A DNA stretch of 64,000 nucleotides from Pseudomonadota bacterium (lineage in GTDB: Bacteria > Pseudomonadota > Gammaproteobacteria > Steroidobacterales > Steroidobacteraceae): contig JAJZUT010000005.1 of the NCBI GenBank assembly GCA_021847105.1, positions 1 to 64,000 on the forward strand, read 5' to 3'. Numbering within the stretch: the first letter of the stretch is position 1; every line of letters begins with the position of its first letter. The translations under genes and the position numbers were made by a program. Below, one piece after another: positions 24,237 through 32,303 of the stretch. The notes beneath the pieces are model-generated. The model was not told the origin of the DNA. It made no database searches and was given only the letters and a program-made list of their open reading frames with translations.

Positions 24237-24941
24237 ATGACATCCGGCAACCGACTGACCATTCTCGTCCTCGGACTGCTCGCCGCCCCGGTGGTGCACG
24301 CGCAGTGGGCGGTGATCGATGTGGCGGCAGTGGCGCGCCTCAGCAGTGAGGTGCGCACGCTCGAGCAGTCGCTCGCGACGGAGCAGCAGCAGGTGTTTGC
24401 GACGCAGCAGCAGTTACGAGCCATGACCGGAGATCGCGGCATGGAGAATCTGCTGGCGAACGTTCGTCGCAACTATCTGCCGCAGAGCTGGACGCAGATG
24501 AGCGCTTTGGCCGACGGTCACTCGGCAAGTTATCCCGCGCTCGCCGCAGCAGTGCGCGCCGGCATCGCAGCGCCATGGGGCTTGAGCGGCGCGCAGTTAG
24601 CGCAGCTCTCGCCGCAGGCACAGCGTCAGCTGAGTGCGGAGCGGCGCAATGCGGCGCTTCTGCGGGCGCTTGCCGCCGCCGCCCTTGCCAATGCCAGTGG
24701 CCGCTTTGCCGGCCTGAAGCAGCTGATTGCCGCCATTGGTGCGGCGCGCGATCAGAAGGGGATTCTCGATCTGAACGCGCGCATCGCTGCCGAGCAGGCC
24801 ATGCTCGCGAACGAACAGACCAAGCTGCGTGTGCTGTTTGCCGCCGCGCAAGCACAGCGCTGGGTCGAGCAGGAGCGCTCGCGCGAGGCGGCGATCGCCG
24901 CGCAGGGCGAGTTTGCGACACGGTTTCAGCCGACGCCCTGA
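24237..24941 (+). CDS. virB5: VirB5-like T4SS minor pilin/periplasmic protein
   Basis: A 234-residue exported protein with a signal peptide (about 1-22, ending VHA) and long alpha-helical, Gln/Ala-rich stretches (about 27-70, 130-220) typical of VirB5/TrbJ proteins, which sit at the pilus tip. Sequence conservation in this family is weak, so the assignment rests mainly on the signal peptide, helical make-up and position between virB4 and virB6. A GGAGG site precedes the ATG. Confidence 0.82.
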   Translation: MTSGNRLTILVLGLLAAPVVHAQWAVIDVAAVARLSSEVRTLEQSLATEQQQVFATQQQLRAMTGDRGMENLLANVRRNYLPQSWTQMSALADGHSASYPALAAAVRAGIAAPWGLSGAQLAQLSPQAQRQLSAERRNAALLRALAAAALANASGRFAGLKQLIAAIGAARDQKGILDLNARIAAEQAMLANEQTKLRVLFAAAQAQRWVEQERSREAAIAAQGEFATRFQPTP

Positions 24942-24992
24942 GGGTGCGGCGCCGGTTTGAGGGTACCCCGGGGGCACTCTGCGGAGGCGTTC

Positions 24993-25949
24993 ATGGGCTT
25001 CTTCGAGACATTCTGGGTCTGGCTGAACGGGGCGATGTCCAGTTACATCGGCGCCACTACCGCGCGTGTGGCGCTGATCCTGGAGCCGACCGTCATCGTG
25101 CTCGGCACGCTGTACGTGATGGGCTGGGGGTTGCTGCTGCTCAGCGGACGCATTCAGGAGCCGCTCGGTGATGGGCTGCGGCGCATCGTCACGCTCGCCG
25201 GCGTACTCGCCGTTGCCCTGCACCTGTGGCTGTATAACACGCTGATCGTGGACACGTTCTACGAGGCGCCCGCGCAGTTCGCAGCGGATGTGGTCGGCGC
25301 GTCCTATCCGGTGCAGACGCTCGATGCGATCTGGCACCAGGGCGGCGCGGTCGCCGGGCGGCTGTTCGACAGAGGCAGCGTGTGGGGCGGAGACGTCGGC
25401 TTTTACATCGCCGGGGCGGTCGTGTGGATCCTGGTCGGACTGCTCTGTGTGTACACGATGTTTCTGCTTGCCCTCTCCAGCATCGCGTTGTCCGTGCTGC
25501 TCGCGCTCGGTCCGCCATTCATCGTCATGCTGCTGTTTGCCGGCACACGCCGTTTGTTCGCCGCCTGGCTGGCACAACTGACGAACTATGCCCTGATCAC
25601 CGTTCTGACGGTCCTGGTGGCTGCGCTGCTGCTGCGCCTGGTCGAGCGCTATGCGCAACAGACGGCGGCGCTCGGTACGGCACTCGATACGGTCGATGCA
25701 CTCGATTTCCTGCTGGTGACGGCGCTGGTGCTCCTGTTCATGCAGCAGGTCATGCCCATTGCCGCAGGGCTCTCCGGCGGGATCGCCCTCAGCACCTTCG
25801 GGATGATGAGCCGTACGGTACGCACCGCGGCTCGCCCTCTCGGCACGGGCACGCGGTTGGCGGTGGGCACTGCGGCCGCGACCGTCGCCCCCCGTGTGGG
25901 GGGCCAGCGCGGCGGCGGCACCGCAATCGGTTTCGGCCAGGACCCGTAA
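24993..25949 (+). CDS. virB6: VirB6/TrbL-family T4SS polytopic membrane protein
   Basis: A 318-residue inner-membrane protein with at least five or six hydrophobic helices (about 23-50, 65-85, 143-175, 175-195, 205-225, 245-265) and the central LALGPPFIVMLLFAGTR stretch common in VirB6/TrbL. It is part of the inner-membrane complex through which DNA passes. A GGAGG site precedes the ATG at 24993; a 12-codon upstream extension is possible but not family-like. Position between virB5 and virB8 agrees. Confidence 0.87.
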   Translation: MGFFETFWVWLNGAMSSYIGATTARVALILEPTVIVLGTLYVMGWGLLLLSGRIQEPLGDGLRRIVTLAGVLAVALHLWLYNTLIVDTFYEAPAQFAADVVGASYPVQTLDAIWHQGGAVAGRLFDRGSVWGGDVGFYIAGAVVWILVGLLCVYTMFLLALSSIALSVLLALGPPFIVMLLFAGTRRLFAAWLAQLTNYALITVLTVLVAALLLRLVERYAQQTAALGTALDTVDALDFLLVTALVLLFMQQVMPIAAGLSGGIALSTFGMMSRTVRTAARPLGTGTRLAVGTAAATVAPRVGGQRGGGTAIGFGQDP

Positions 25950-25981
25950 GCGGCGTGCACAAAGGCGCGGAGGAGGCAGCG

Positions 25982-26164
25982 ATGAGAGTCGTGCTGGTAA
26001 TGGGGGCGGTGCTCGCCCTATGCGGGTGCACGGGTGTTCCGCGCTGCGCCGGTCCGCTGGTTCCGATCAATACGACAGCCGGTGCGCCGCCGGGTCGCTC
26101 CGGCCAACGCACGACGCACAGGCTTGCGCATCGCCGTGCCGCGCGCGAGCGAGCCCGGTCATGA
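25982..26164 (+). CDS. virB7: Short VirB7-like lipoprotein
   Basis: A 60-residue peptide preceded by GGAGG. A signal peptide with a lipobox-like LALCGC (lipidated Cys probably residue 16) and a basic Arg/Ala-rich C-terminus suggest a small lipoprotein. It lies between virB6 and virB8 and its stop overlaps the virB8 start (ATGA), the exact place of virB7 in VirB clusters, where such short lipoproteins anchor VirB9 in the outer membrane. Sequence is too short for confident family recognition. Confidence 0.6.
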   Translation: MRVVLVMGAVLALCGCTGVPRCAGPLVPINTTAGAPPGRSGQRTTHRLAHRRAARERARS

Positions 26165-26886
26165 GCGCGGAGCCTTCGCTCAGCGGCTATCTGGCCGAGG
26201 CGACCACCTGGGACACGGAGCGTGCTCTGCAGGCGCAGCGCCAAGCGCGGCTGGCGTGGCGGGTGGCGGCAGCGGCTTGTCTGTGCGTGCTGGCTCTGCT
26301 GGCGGCATTCGTGACGCTCCTGCCATTGAAGCGCATCGAGCCGTACCTCATCCGAGTCGATGCGCGTACGGGCGTCGTGGATGTCGTGCCGCCTTACCGC
26401 GGCGGAACGGCGTTTCCGAAGACGATCGCGCGGTATTTCCTCATGCGCTACATCACGGTGTGCGAGCGCTTCGATTACGCGATGGCACAGGCCGACTACC
26501 GCCAGTGTGGCGCATTCAACTCCAACCGGCTGAACGAGGCGCTCTATGCCCGTTGGGCGCGCGGCAATCCGCGCTCCCCGTTGAATGTCCACCGCGATGG
26601 CAGCAGCGTGAGGGTGCGCATCGAGGCGGTCAGTTTCCTCGGTGACGGTGGAGCTGACGGACGGCTCGCGCAGGTGCGCTTCGAGCGCATTACGCGTCAG
26701 GTTGACGGTTCGCAGGAGCGCACCGGGCATTGGATCGCAACCGCGCGCTACCGCTTCACGGGTGCGCCGGCGAATCCCTCGCTGCGGCGCTGGAATCCGC
26801 TCGGATTTGAGATTACCGCGCTCGAGCTCGAGCGCGAGGTGTTGGGTCCGGGTGCGCCGAGCGAACGCCGGAGTGCGCAACCGTGA
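26161..26886 (+). CDS. virB8: VirB8-family T4SS inner-membrane protein
   Basis: A 241-residue bitopic protein: a cytoplasmic tail of about 32 residues, a transmembrane helix (about 33-53) and a periplasmic VirB8 domain that includes LIRVDARTGVVDVV, RYFLMRYITVCERFDY and the segment with TGHWIATARYRF. VirB8 nucleates assembly of the T4SS inner-membrane complex. It overlaps the virB7-like stop upstream (ATGA) and the GTG start of virB9 downstream (GTGA), so it is translated in a coupled chain. Confidence 0.93.
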   Translation: MSAEPSLSGYLAEATTWDTERALQAQRQARLAWRVAAAACLCVLALLAAFVTLLPLKRIEPYLIRVDARTGVVDVVPPYRGGTAFPKTIARYFLMRYITVCERFDYAMAQADYRQCGAFNSNRLNEALYARWARGNPRSPLNVHRDGSSVRVRIEAVSFLGDGGADGRLAQVRFERITRQVDGSQERTGHWIATARYRFTGAPANPSLRRWNPLGFEITALELEREVLGPGAPSERRSAQP

Positions 26887-27797
26887 GGGCGCATGTGCCG
26901 CGCGGCAGCGTGCTCGGAGGGGCTTTGGTGAGCCTGCTCAGCGGATTCGGCGGGGGGCGGGCGAACGCGGCCCTCCCTCGGGATGTCCTCTCGGCCCCGT
27001 CGGCATCGGCACCCGCGACGGTGCACGATCCGCGCATTCGCTATGTGCGCTACCAGAGCGGCACAGTCTATCGGCTGCGCGGTTACGTCGGCTACGAGAT
27101 CGATCTTCAGTTCGCACCCACAGAGCGCTTCGTCGGGCTCGGCGTCGGTGACGGCAAAGCCATCAAGATCGCGGCGGCGGCCAACCACCTGTTCATCAAG
27201 CCGGTGGCCGCGCCCGTCGCGACGGATATGACGGTGCTCACGAACCGCAGGGCGTATGTCTTCCACTACCGCGTGAGCAGCTCGCGGGCTCCGCGGCGAG
27301 CCGCGCCGATCGTTTACGCCCTGCGCTTCGAGTATCCGCCGACCGTCCGCAGCGACGCACTGGCCCGCCAACGGCGCGAGCGCGTGCAGCGAGACCTGCA
27401 CCGCGCCGAGCGCGCGCCGCCGCGCAACGAGGACTACTGGTTCTGCGGGCCACGGGCGTTGAGGCCGCAAGCCGCCTGGGACGACGGTGCTGAGACGCAT
27501 CTGATCTTTCCCTCGCGGGAACCGTTGCCGGCCGTGTTCGTGCGCAACGCCGACGGCAGCGAATCGCTGGTCAATTTCGACATGCGCGGCAAGCAGATGG
27601 TGATCCACCGCATCGCCCGCCGCTTTGTGCTCAGGCGCGGGCGGCTCACCGGATGCATCGTCAACAAAGCGTTCGCCGGCTCCGGGCGCCGTCTTGCGAG
27701 CGGCACGATCTCAGAGCGAGTCTGGCGCCTGACCCGCCGGCGCGCCGCAGCCCGGCCCGCGGCGCGCGCGGCTGCAGCGCGCGGAGGACCGCGATGA
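26883..27797 (+). CDS. virB9: VirB9-family T4SS outer-membrane complex protein
   Basis: A 304-residue exported protein starting at a GTG that overlaps the virB8 stop (GTGA). A signal peptide (about 1-29, ending ANA) is followed by the VirB9 N-terminal domain (DPRIRYVRYQSGTVYRL, then GYEIDLQFAPTERFVGLG) and the C-terminal beta-rich domain with DDGAETHLIFPSREPLP and FDMRGKQMVIHRIARRFVLR. VirB9 forms the outer-membrane core complex with VirB7 and VirB10. The last 30 residues are unusually Arg/Ala-rich. It overlaps virB10 by four bases. Confidence 0.93.
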   Translation: MRAHVPRGSVLGGALVSLLSGFGGGRANAALPRDVLSAPSASAPATVHDPRIRYVRYQSGTVYRLRGYVGYEIDLQFAPTERFVGLGVGDGKAIKIAAAANHLFIKPVAAPVATDMTVLTNRRAYVFHYRVSSSRAPRRAAPIVYALRFEYPPTVRSDALARQRRERVQRDLHRAERAPPRNEDYWFCGPRALRPQAAWDDGAETHLIFPSREPLPAVFVRNADGSESLVNFDMRGKQMVIHRIARRFVLRRGRLTGCIVNKAFAGSGRRLASGTISERVWRLTRRRAAARPAARAAAARGGPR

Positions 27798-29029
27798 TGC
27801 GTCTCCTCGGGACTTGGTTCGCGCGGCCGGGAGGCGACTCGGCGCCGGGCCGCAAGAGCGCTGTGGCAAGTGACGAGAGGCCGGTTCCGGGCGATCGGGG
27901 AGTGACGCTCGCGAGCCGCGCCCGTTCGCTGCAGGCGCGTCTCAATACGCTGCTGGCCGCAGCGCTTGTGATCGCAATCGCGGTGGCGCTGCTCGTCTGG
28001 TACTACACCTCGTTCTTGCCTGCGGCGGCTTCGGGTCACGCTGCACCGCGAGCGATGCAACGCAGTACGGGCGTTCTCGGAGCGCCGCCCCTTGGGGCGA
28101 TCCCCCCGCCGCGGTTCATTGCAGCGCCGCCCGCCACCGACGTCCCTGCCCAGTCCGTGCCGCGGGCGCAACCGCGTTCCCGCATCATGCGGGCGCACTC
28201 GGGGCTGGCGCGTTTCGTTTCGGCAGACCGGATGCAGAGGAGCCCTGCGGCGGCGGCGAGTCCGCCGAGGCGTCGCCGCGGCCTCGCCCGGCGCCTCTCG
28301 GGAGGCGTATTCATTGGTGCCTCAGGACTCGTGCGCGCAGCCGCTGCCGGGGCTGTGCCGGGACCGGAGCACGCTCGCCGACGGCCGTACTCCGCCGCGC
28401 CGCGCGCCACGCGGTTGGACACGCTGTTGCGTTCGAATGAGATGTCTGCGACGCAAGCCATGCTCTTGCCGCAGCGCCGGCTGCTGTTGTCGGTCGGGAC
28501 TTTCATCGACTGTACGCTCGAGACGGCCATTGACTCGACGCTGCCCGGTATGACCACCTGCATTACTGCCACCGATACCTTCAGTGCCGACGGTCAGGTC
28601 GTGCTCCTGCCGCGCGGGACACTGCTGATCGGACAGACCCGCGGCGAGGTGCGTCAGGGCATGGCGCGGGTGTTCGTGATCTGGACGCAGGCGCGCACCC
28701 CCGCGGGAGTCGTCGTGCGGCTCGATTCGCCCGCGACGGACGCGCTCGGTCGCTCGGGGCTCACCGGCCGGGTCGATCAGCACTTCTGGCAGCGCTTCGG
28801 GGCGGCACTGCTGATCTCGACACTCACCGGGGTGATCCAGTCGAGGCTTGAGCGTGCCGGCGGGACGGTCATCGTCGATCCGACTGCCAGCGAAGCGGTG
28901 CTTGCCGACTCGCTGCGCGGCGCGCAGGACATCGCCCCGACCATAGATGTTCCGAACGGGCAGCGCATCGAGGTGTTGGTCGCCCGTGACGTCGACTTCA
29001 CCTCCGTCTATGAACTGCGTGCCCGCTGA
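27794..29029 (+). CDS. virB10: VirB10-family T4SS core complex protein
   Basis: A 411-residue protein with a cytoplasmic N-terminus, one transmembrane helix (about 51-75), a Pro/Arg-rich linker (about 80-215) and the conserved VirB10 C-terminal domain (about 225-405: LPQRRLLLSVGTFIDCTLET, GMTTCITATDTFSADGQVVL, LPRGTLLIGQ). It spans the envelope and senses ATP energy from VirB4/VirB11 to gate the channel. It begins at the virB9 stop (ATGATG) after a GGAGG site and overlaps virB11 by 20 bases. Confidence 0.93.
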   Translation: MMRLLGTWFARPGGDSAPGRKSAVASDERPVPGDRGVTLASRARSLQARLNTLLAAALVIAIAVALLVWYYTSFLPAAASGHAAPRAMQRSTGVLGAPPLGAIPPPRFIAAPPATDVPAQSVPRAQPRSRIMRAHSGLARFVSADRMQRSPAAAASPPRRRRGLARRLSGGVFIGASGLVRAAAAGAVPGPEHARRRPYSAAPRATRLDTLLRSNEMSATQAMLLPQRRLLLSVGTFIDCTLETAIDSTLPGMTTCITATDTFSADGQVVLLPRGTLLIGQTRGEVRQGMARVFVIWTQARTPAGVVVRLDSPATDALGRSGLTGRVDQHFWQRFGAALLISTLTGVIQSRLERAGGTVIVDPTASEAVLADSLRGAQDIAPTIDVPNGQRIEVLVARDVDFTSVYELRAR

Positions 29030-30107
29030 GCGCGTGCCCACTTCGTGCGGCGCGCCGGGCGAATCCGCGCTCGAGTTGACGCTGCGCGCTCTGCAGCCGT
29101 TGCTCGCCCGGCCGGGGCTGACCGAACTGTGCATCAACGGGCCGGGCGAGGCGTTTCTCGAAACCGCCGCGGGCTGGAGTCGCGAGGCGCTGCCCGGGGT
29201 CGATTTCGACTGGTGCTGGCGCCTGGCGAAGCTGGTGGCGAACCACACGCGACAGCGCGTTGACGAATCTCACCCGCTGCTGTGCGGTGCCTTGCCGGGC
29301 GGGGAGCGCGTGCAGATCGCCATTCCGCCGGCAACGCCCCAGGGGCGAGTCGCCATCAACATTCGCCGGCCCGCGCAGTCGAATTGGTCGATCGAGGAGC
29401 TCGCCGTGCAGGGCGCGCTGAGGAACACCCGCATCGCGCGCCAGTCCGCCACGGCCGTCGAGTGCGAATTGCGCGACTTGCTGGCCACCGGGCGCTACGA
29501 GTCCTTTCTGCATCTCGCGGTGCGCAGTCGCCGCAACATCCTCGTCTCCGGTCCGACTGGTTCGGGCAAGACCACCTGGACCAAGGCGCTGATTGCCGCC
29601 ATACCGGCGGAGGAGCGACTGATCACGATCGAGGATGCGCCAGAGCTCGTGCTCGATGCGCATCCGAACCACGTGCGGTTGTTCTACAGCAAGGACGATC
29701 AGGGGCTGGCGCGCGTCACACCGAAGCAGCTGCTGGAGGCGTCGTTGCGCATGAAGCCCGATCGCATCCTGCTCGCCGAGCTGCGCGCAGAGGAGGCATT
29801 CGACTATTTGCGCAGCGTCAATTCCGGACATCCCGGCTCGATCACGAGCGTGCATGCCTCGAGCGCTACGCTCGCCTTTGAGCAGCTGGTGCTGCTCATC
29901 AAGCAAAGCGCAGGGGGCCAGACCCTTGCAAGGCGCGATATCCGCAGGCTGCTGCATGGCCTGATCGATGTCGTCATCCAATGCGGTCTTGAGCGCCATC
30001 GGCGTACGGTGCGCGAAATCTGGTTCCGGCCCGAGTCGCTGCGCCGCGCCACGGCGGCCCGCGCCGCGCCGTCTGCGCACCCCCCTCGGGCGCGCCGAGC
30101 GCGGTGA
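29010..30107 (+). CDS. virB11: VirB11-family T4SS hexameric ATPase
   Basis: A 365-residue secretion ATPase of the PulE/VirB11 type. The Walker A motif GPTGSGKTT is at about 181-189; an Asp box-like TIEDAPEL, a Walker B-like RILLAELRAEEAFDYL and the conserved GHPGSITSVHA segment follow. It switches VirB4/VirD4 between pilus assembly and transfer. The preferred ATG at 29010 lies inside virB10 (20-base overlap); the frame is open further upstream. Its stop overlaps the GTG of the first coupling-protein gene. Confidence 0.93.
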   Translation: MNCVPAERVPTSCGAPGESALELTLRALQPLLARPGLTELCINGPGEAFLETAAGWSREALPGVDFDWCWRLAKLVANHTRQRVDESHPLLCGALPGGERVQIAIPPATPQGRVAINIRRPAQSNWSIEELAVQGALRNTRIARQSATAVECELRDLLATGRYESFLHLAVRSRRNILVSGPTGSGKTTWTKALIAAIPAEERLITIEDAPELVLDAHPNHVRLFYSKDDQGLARVTPKQLLEASLRMKPDRILLAELRAEEAFDYLRSVNSGHPGSITSVHASSATLAFEQLVLLIKQSAGGQTLARRDIRRLLHGLIDVVIQCGLERHRRTVREIWFRPESLRRATAARAAPSAHPPRARRAR

Positions 30108-31801
30108 ACGCGGTGTCCGCGGCAGTGCTGTCCGAGTTGACACACGGCGTACCCGGCCTGCTGCTCGCCTATGGCAGTGTGCAGGGGCCGATGTGGGTCG
30201 CGATGGCCCGCACGCGGGCGGCGTGGGGGCGTTGGCTGGCCTCGCCCGCGCTGGCCGCGGCGCTGACCGCCGGCCTCGCAACGGGACTGTCCTTCGCCGA
30301 GCCGCTCGCCCACGGGCTCGGGTCGACGCTGCAGATGATGAGCGCCGCGGGCCTCAGCGCACTCAGCGGCTATGCGGCCGGACGGGCGCTGGCGAGAGCC
30401 GACGGGCCGCCACCTTATGCGCATGTGCGCGGCGCTGTCGTGCGCGAGCCGCGCATTGAGTCAGCTTCGCGCACTCGGCAGTGGGAGGCGGATCGCTCAC
30501 ACCAACACGGCGGCCGGAGCGTGACGCTGGCCGGCGTGCCGGTTGCGCTGCTCGATGAGTCGAAGCATTTCAAGATCCTCGGCACGACGGGCGCCGGCAA
30601 GAGCACCGCGATCACCGAGCTGCTGAGCGGGGCGCTCGCGCGCGGTGATCGCGCAGTGATCGCCGATCCCGATGGCGGCTATGCGCAAAGATTCTTCCGT
30701 GCCGCGCGTGGCGATGTCGTGCTCAGTCCGTTCGAGCCCGGCGGACGGCGCTGGGATCTGTTCGCGGAGATCAGTGAGCCGTACGACATCGAGCAGCTCG
30801 CGCTCGCGTTGATTCCGGATCAACAGGGCGCAGAGCGCAGCTGGCGCGGGTACGCCCGCACACTGTTCAGCGCAGTCACCGCGCAGGCCCGGGAGGCGGG
30901 CGTCCGTGACATCGGGGAGGTCTATGACCTGCTGGTGCTCGCCGATACCGCGGAGCTGAAATTGCTGGTCGGTGGTACCCCCGCCCAACCGTTCTTCGAT
31001 GAGCACAACGCACGCATGCTCGATTCGATCCGCTCCGTCGCGAGCTCCGCGGTGGGCGCATTGCAGTACGTGGCGCGTCAGAGCGCGCCGCCTCTGTCCG
31101 TGCGCGAGTGGGTGCGGGACGGGCGCGGGGTGCTGTTCATTCCGTACCGGGCTGGGCAGATCGCCGCGCTGCGCTCGAGCATCTCGGCGTGGATGCGGCT
31201 TGCGATCTTCGAGTCGATGCAGCGTCCGGCCGATGCCCCGCCATTGTGGTTCATTGTCGATGAGCTCGATGCCCTCGGACCGATCGATGGGCTGAAGGAT
31301 GCGCTCGCGCGGCTGCGCAAGTTCGGCGGCCGCTGCGTGCTGGGCTTTCAGTCGCTTGCCCAGGTCTCGAGCACCTACGGTTCCGGCGAGGCGCAGACGA
31401 TCGTGGAGAACTGCGGCAACTCGCTGATCTTGCGCTGCTCGGCCAGTGAGCACGGTGGGACGGCACGCTTCGCCTCGCGCCTGATCGGAGAGCGGGAGAT
31501 CGTCAGGTTGACGCGCACCCGTTCCCGCCGCCCCGGGGAACTGCTGTCCTCGGTGAGCGACACGGAGCACTGGCAGGTCGAGCCGGCCGTGATGGATGCG
31601 CAGATCGAGCGCCTGGCGGATCTGTCGGGGTATCTGAAGCTTGCCTCGGCGCCGGACTGGCTGCGGGTGCGGCTGGCGCCACCGGCCGATGCTGATCACG
31701 CGCAGGAGAGGCCCGTCCGCGGTGGGCAGCGGCCGGCAGCGCCAGCGCAGAGCCTCGATCGCTCCGCGAGTGGGATTGAGGAGAGCGGCACGCATGGGTG
31801 A
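30104..31801 (+). CDS. VirD4/TraG-family type IV coupling protein, copy 1
   Basis: A 565-residue coupling ATPase that recruits the relaxosome to the channel. It has two hydrophobic N-terminal helices (about 43-65 and 70-92), Walker A GTTGAGKST (about 160-168) and Walker B LWFIVDELDAL (about 380-390). The blocks RAVIADPDGGY, MLDSIRSVASS, GRGVLFIPYRAGQIAALR and LRKFGGRCVLGFQSL match the TraD/VirD4 family. The GTG start overlaps the virB11 stop (GTGA). A shorter paralogue follows 0.5 kb downstream (32300-33715) with very similar blocks, so this element carries two coupling proteins. Both have intact nucleotide-binding motifs. Confidence 0.9.
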   Translation: MNAVSAAVLSELTHGVPGLLLAYGSVQGPMWVAMARTRAAWGRWLASPALAAALTAGLATGLSFAEPLAHGLGSTLQMMSAAGLSALSGYAAGRALARADGPPPYAHVRGAVVREPRIESASRTRQWEADRSHQHGGRSVTLAGVPVALLDESKHFKILGTTGAGKSTAITELLSGALARGDRAVIADPDGGYAQRFFRAARGDVVLSPFEPGGRRWDLFAEISEPYDIEQLALALIPDQQGAERSWRGYARTLFSAVTAQAREAGVRDIGEVYDLLVLADTAELKLLVGGTPAQPFFDEHNARMLDSIRSVASSAVGALQYVARQSAPPLSVREWVRDGRGVLFIPYRAGQIAALRSSISAWMRLAIFESMQRPADAPPLWFIVDELDALGPIDGLKDALARLRKFGGRCVLGFQSLAQVSSTYGSGEAQTIVENCGNSLILRCSASEHGGTARFASRLIGEREIVRLTRTRSRRPGELLSSVSDTEHWQVEPAVMDAQIERLADLSGYLKLASAPDWLRVRLAPPADADHAQERPVRGGQRPAAPAQSLDRSASGIEESGTHG

Positions 31802-32303
31802 GCCTGAGCCCTTGAACGAGACGCTGCGAATCGGGCTGTTGCTCGAGGCCGCACAGAACCAACAGCAGCGGGTCGAAGAGGCGCTCGCGGGGCTGCGCGA
31901 GCATGCACAGGCACTCGATGAGCGGATGAGTGCGCAAGTCGGGCGCGCACTCGAGGAGGTGCTCGCCGATTTGCACCGGCAGGTGGAGGAGGCGGCGAGG
32001 GCACTGCGGCGGCTGCACCGAGCGGCAGATGTGCGCTGGATGCTCTGCAGCACTGCCGCAACGCTGCTGAGTGCGCTCCTCGCGTTGAGCGCGGCGCACC
32101 TGATGCTGCCCTCCTCTGAGCAGGTTGCTGCGTTGCGTGCGCGCCGCGCGCAGTTTCTCGCCGACATCGCACGCCTGCGTCGATACGGAGGCGCGGTCGA
32201 GCTGCGTCGCTGTGGCGTGCGGGGCAGACTCTGCGTGCGTGTGCAGCGTGGCGGCCCTGCGTATGGCGCGCATGGCGACTTCCTTCCTGTGAAGGCGCCA
32301 TGA
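31794..32303 (+). CDS. Coiled-coil membrane protein between the two coupling proteins
   Basis: A 169-residue protein I do not recognise by family. The first 75 residues are a long amphipathic helix with heptad pattern (LLEAAQNQQQRVEEALAGL, then LADLHRQVEEAARALRRL) typical of coiled coils, followed by one hydrophobic helix (about 84-103) and a short basic C-terminus with two Cys. It overlaps the stop of coupling protein 1 by 8 bases and the start of coupling protein 2 by 4, so all three are synthesised together. A role as an assembly or linker factor for the coupling proteins is plausible from position; a TraX- or MbeB-like mobilisation function is an alternative. Confidence 0.7.
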   Translation: MGEPEPLNETLRIGLLLEAAQNQQQRVEEALAGLREHAQALDERMSAQVGRALEEVLADLHRQVEEAARALRRLHRAADVRWMLCSTAATLLSALLALSAAHLMLPSSEQVAALRARRAQFLADIARLRRYGGAVELRRCGVRGRLCVRVQRGGPAYGAHGDFLPVKAP

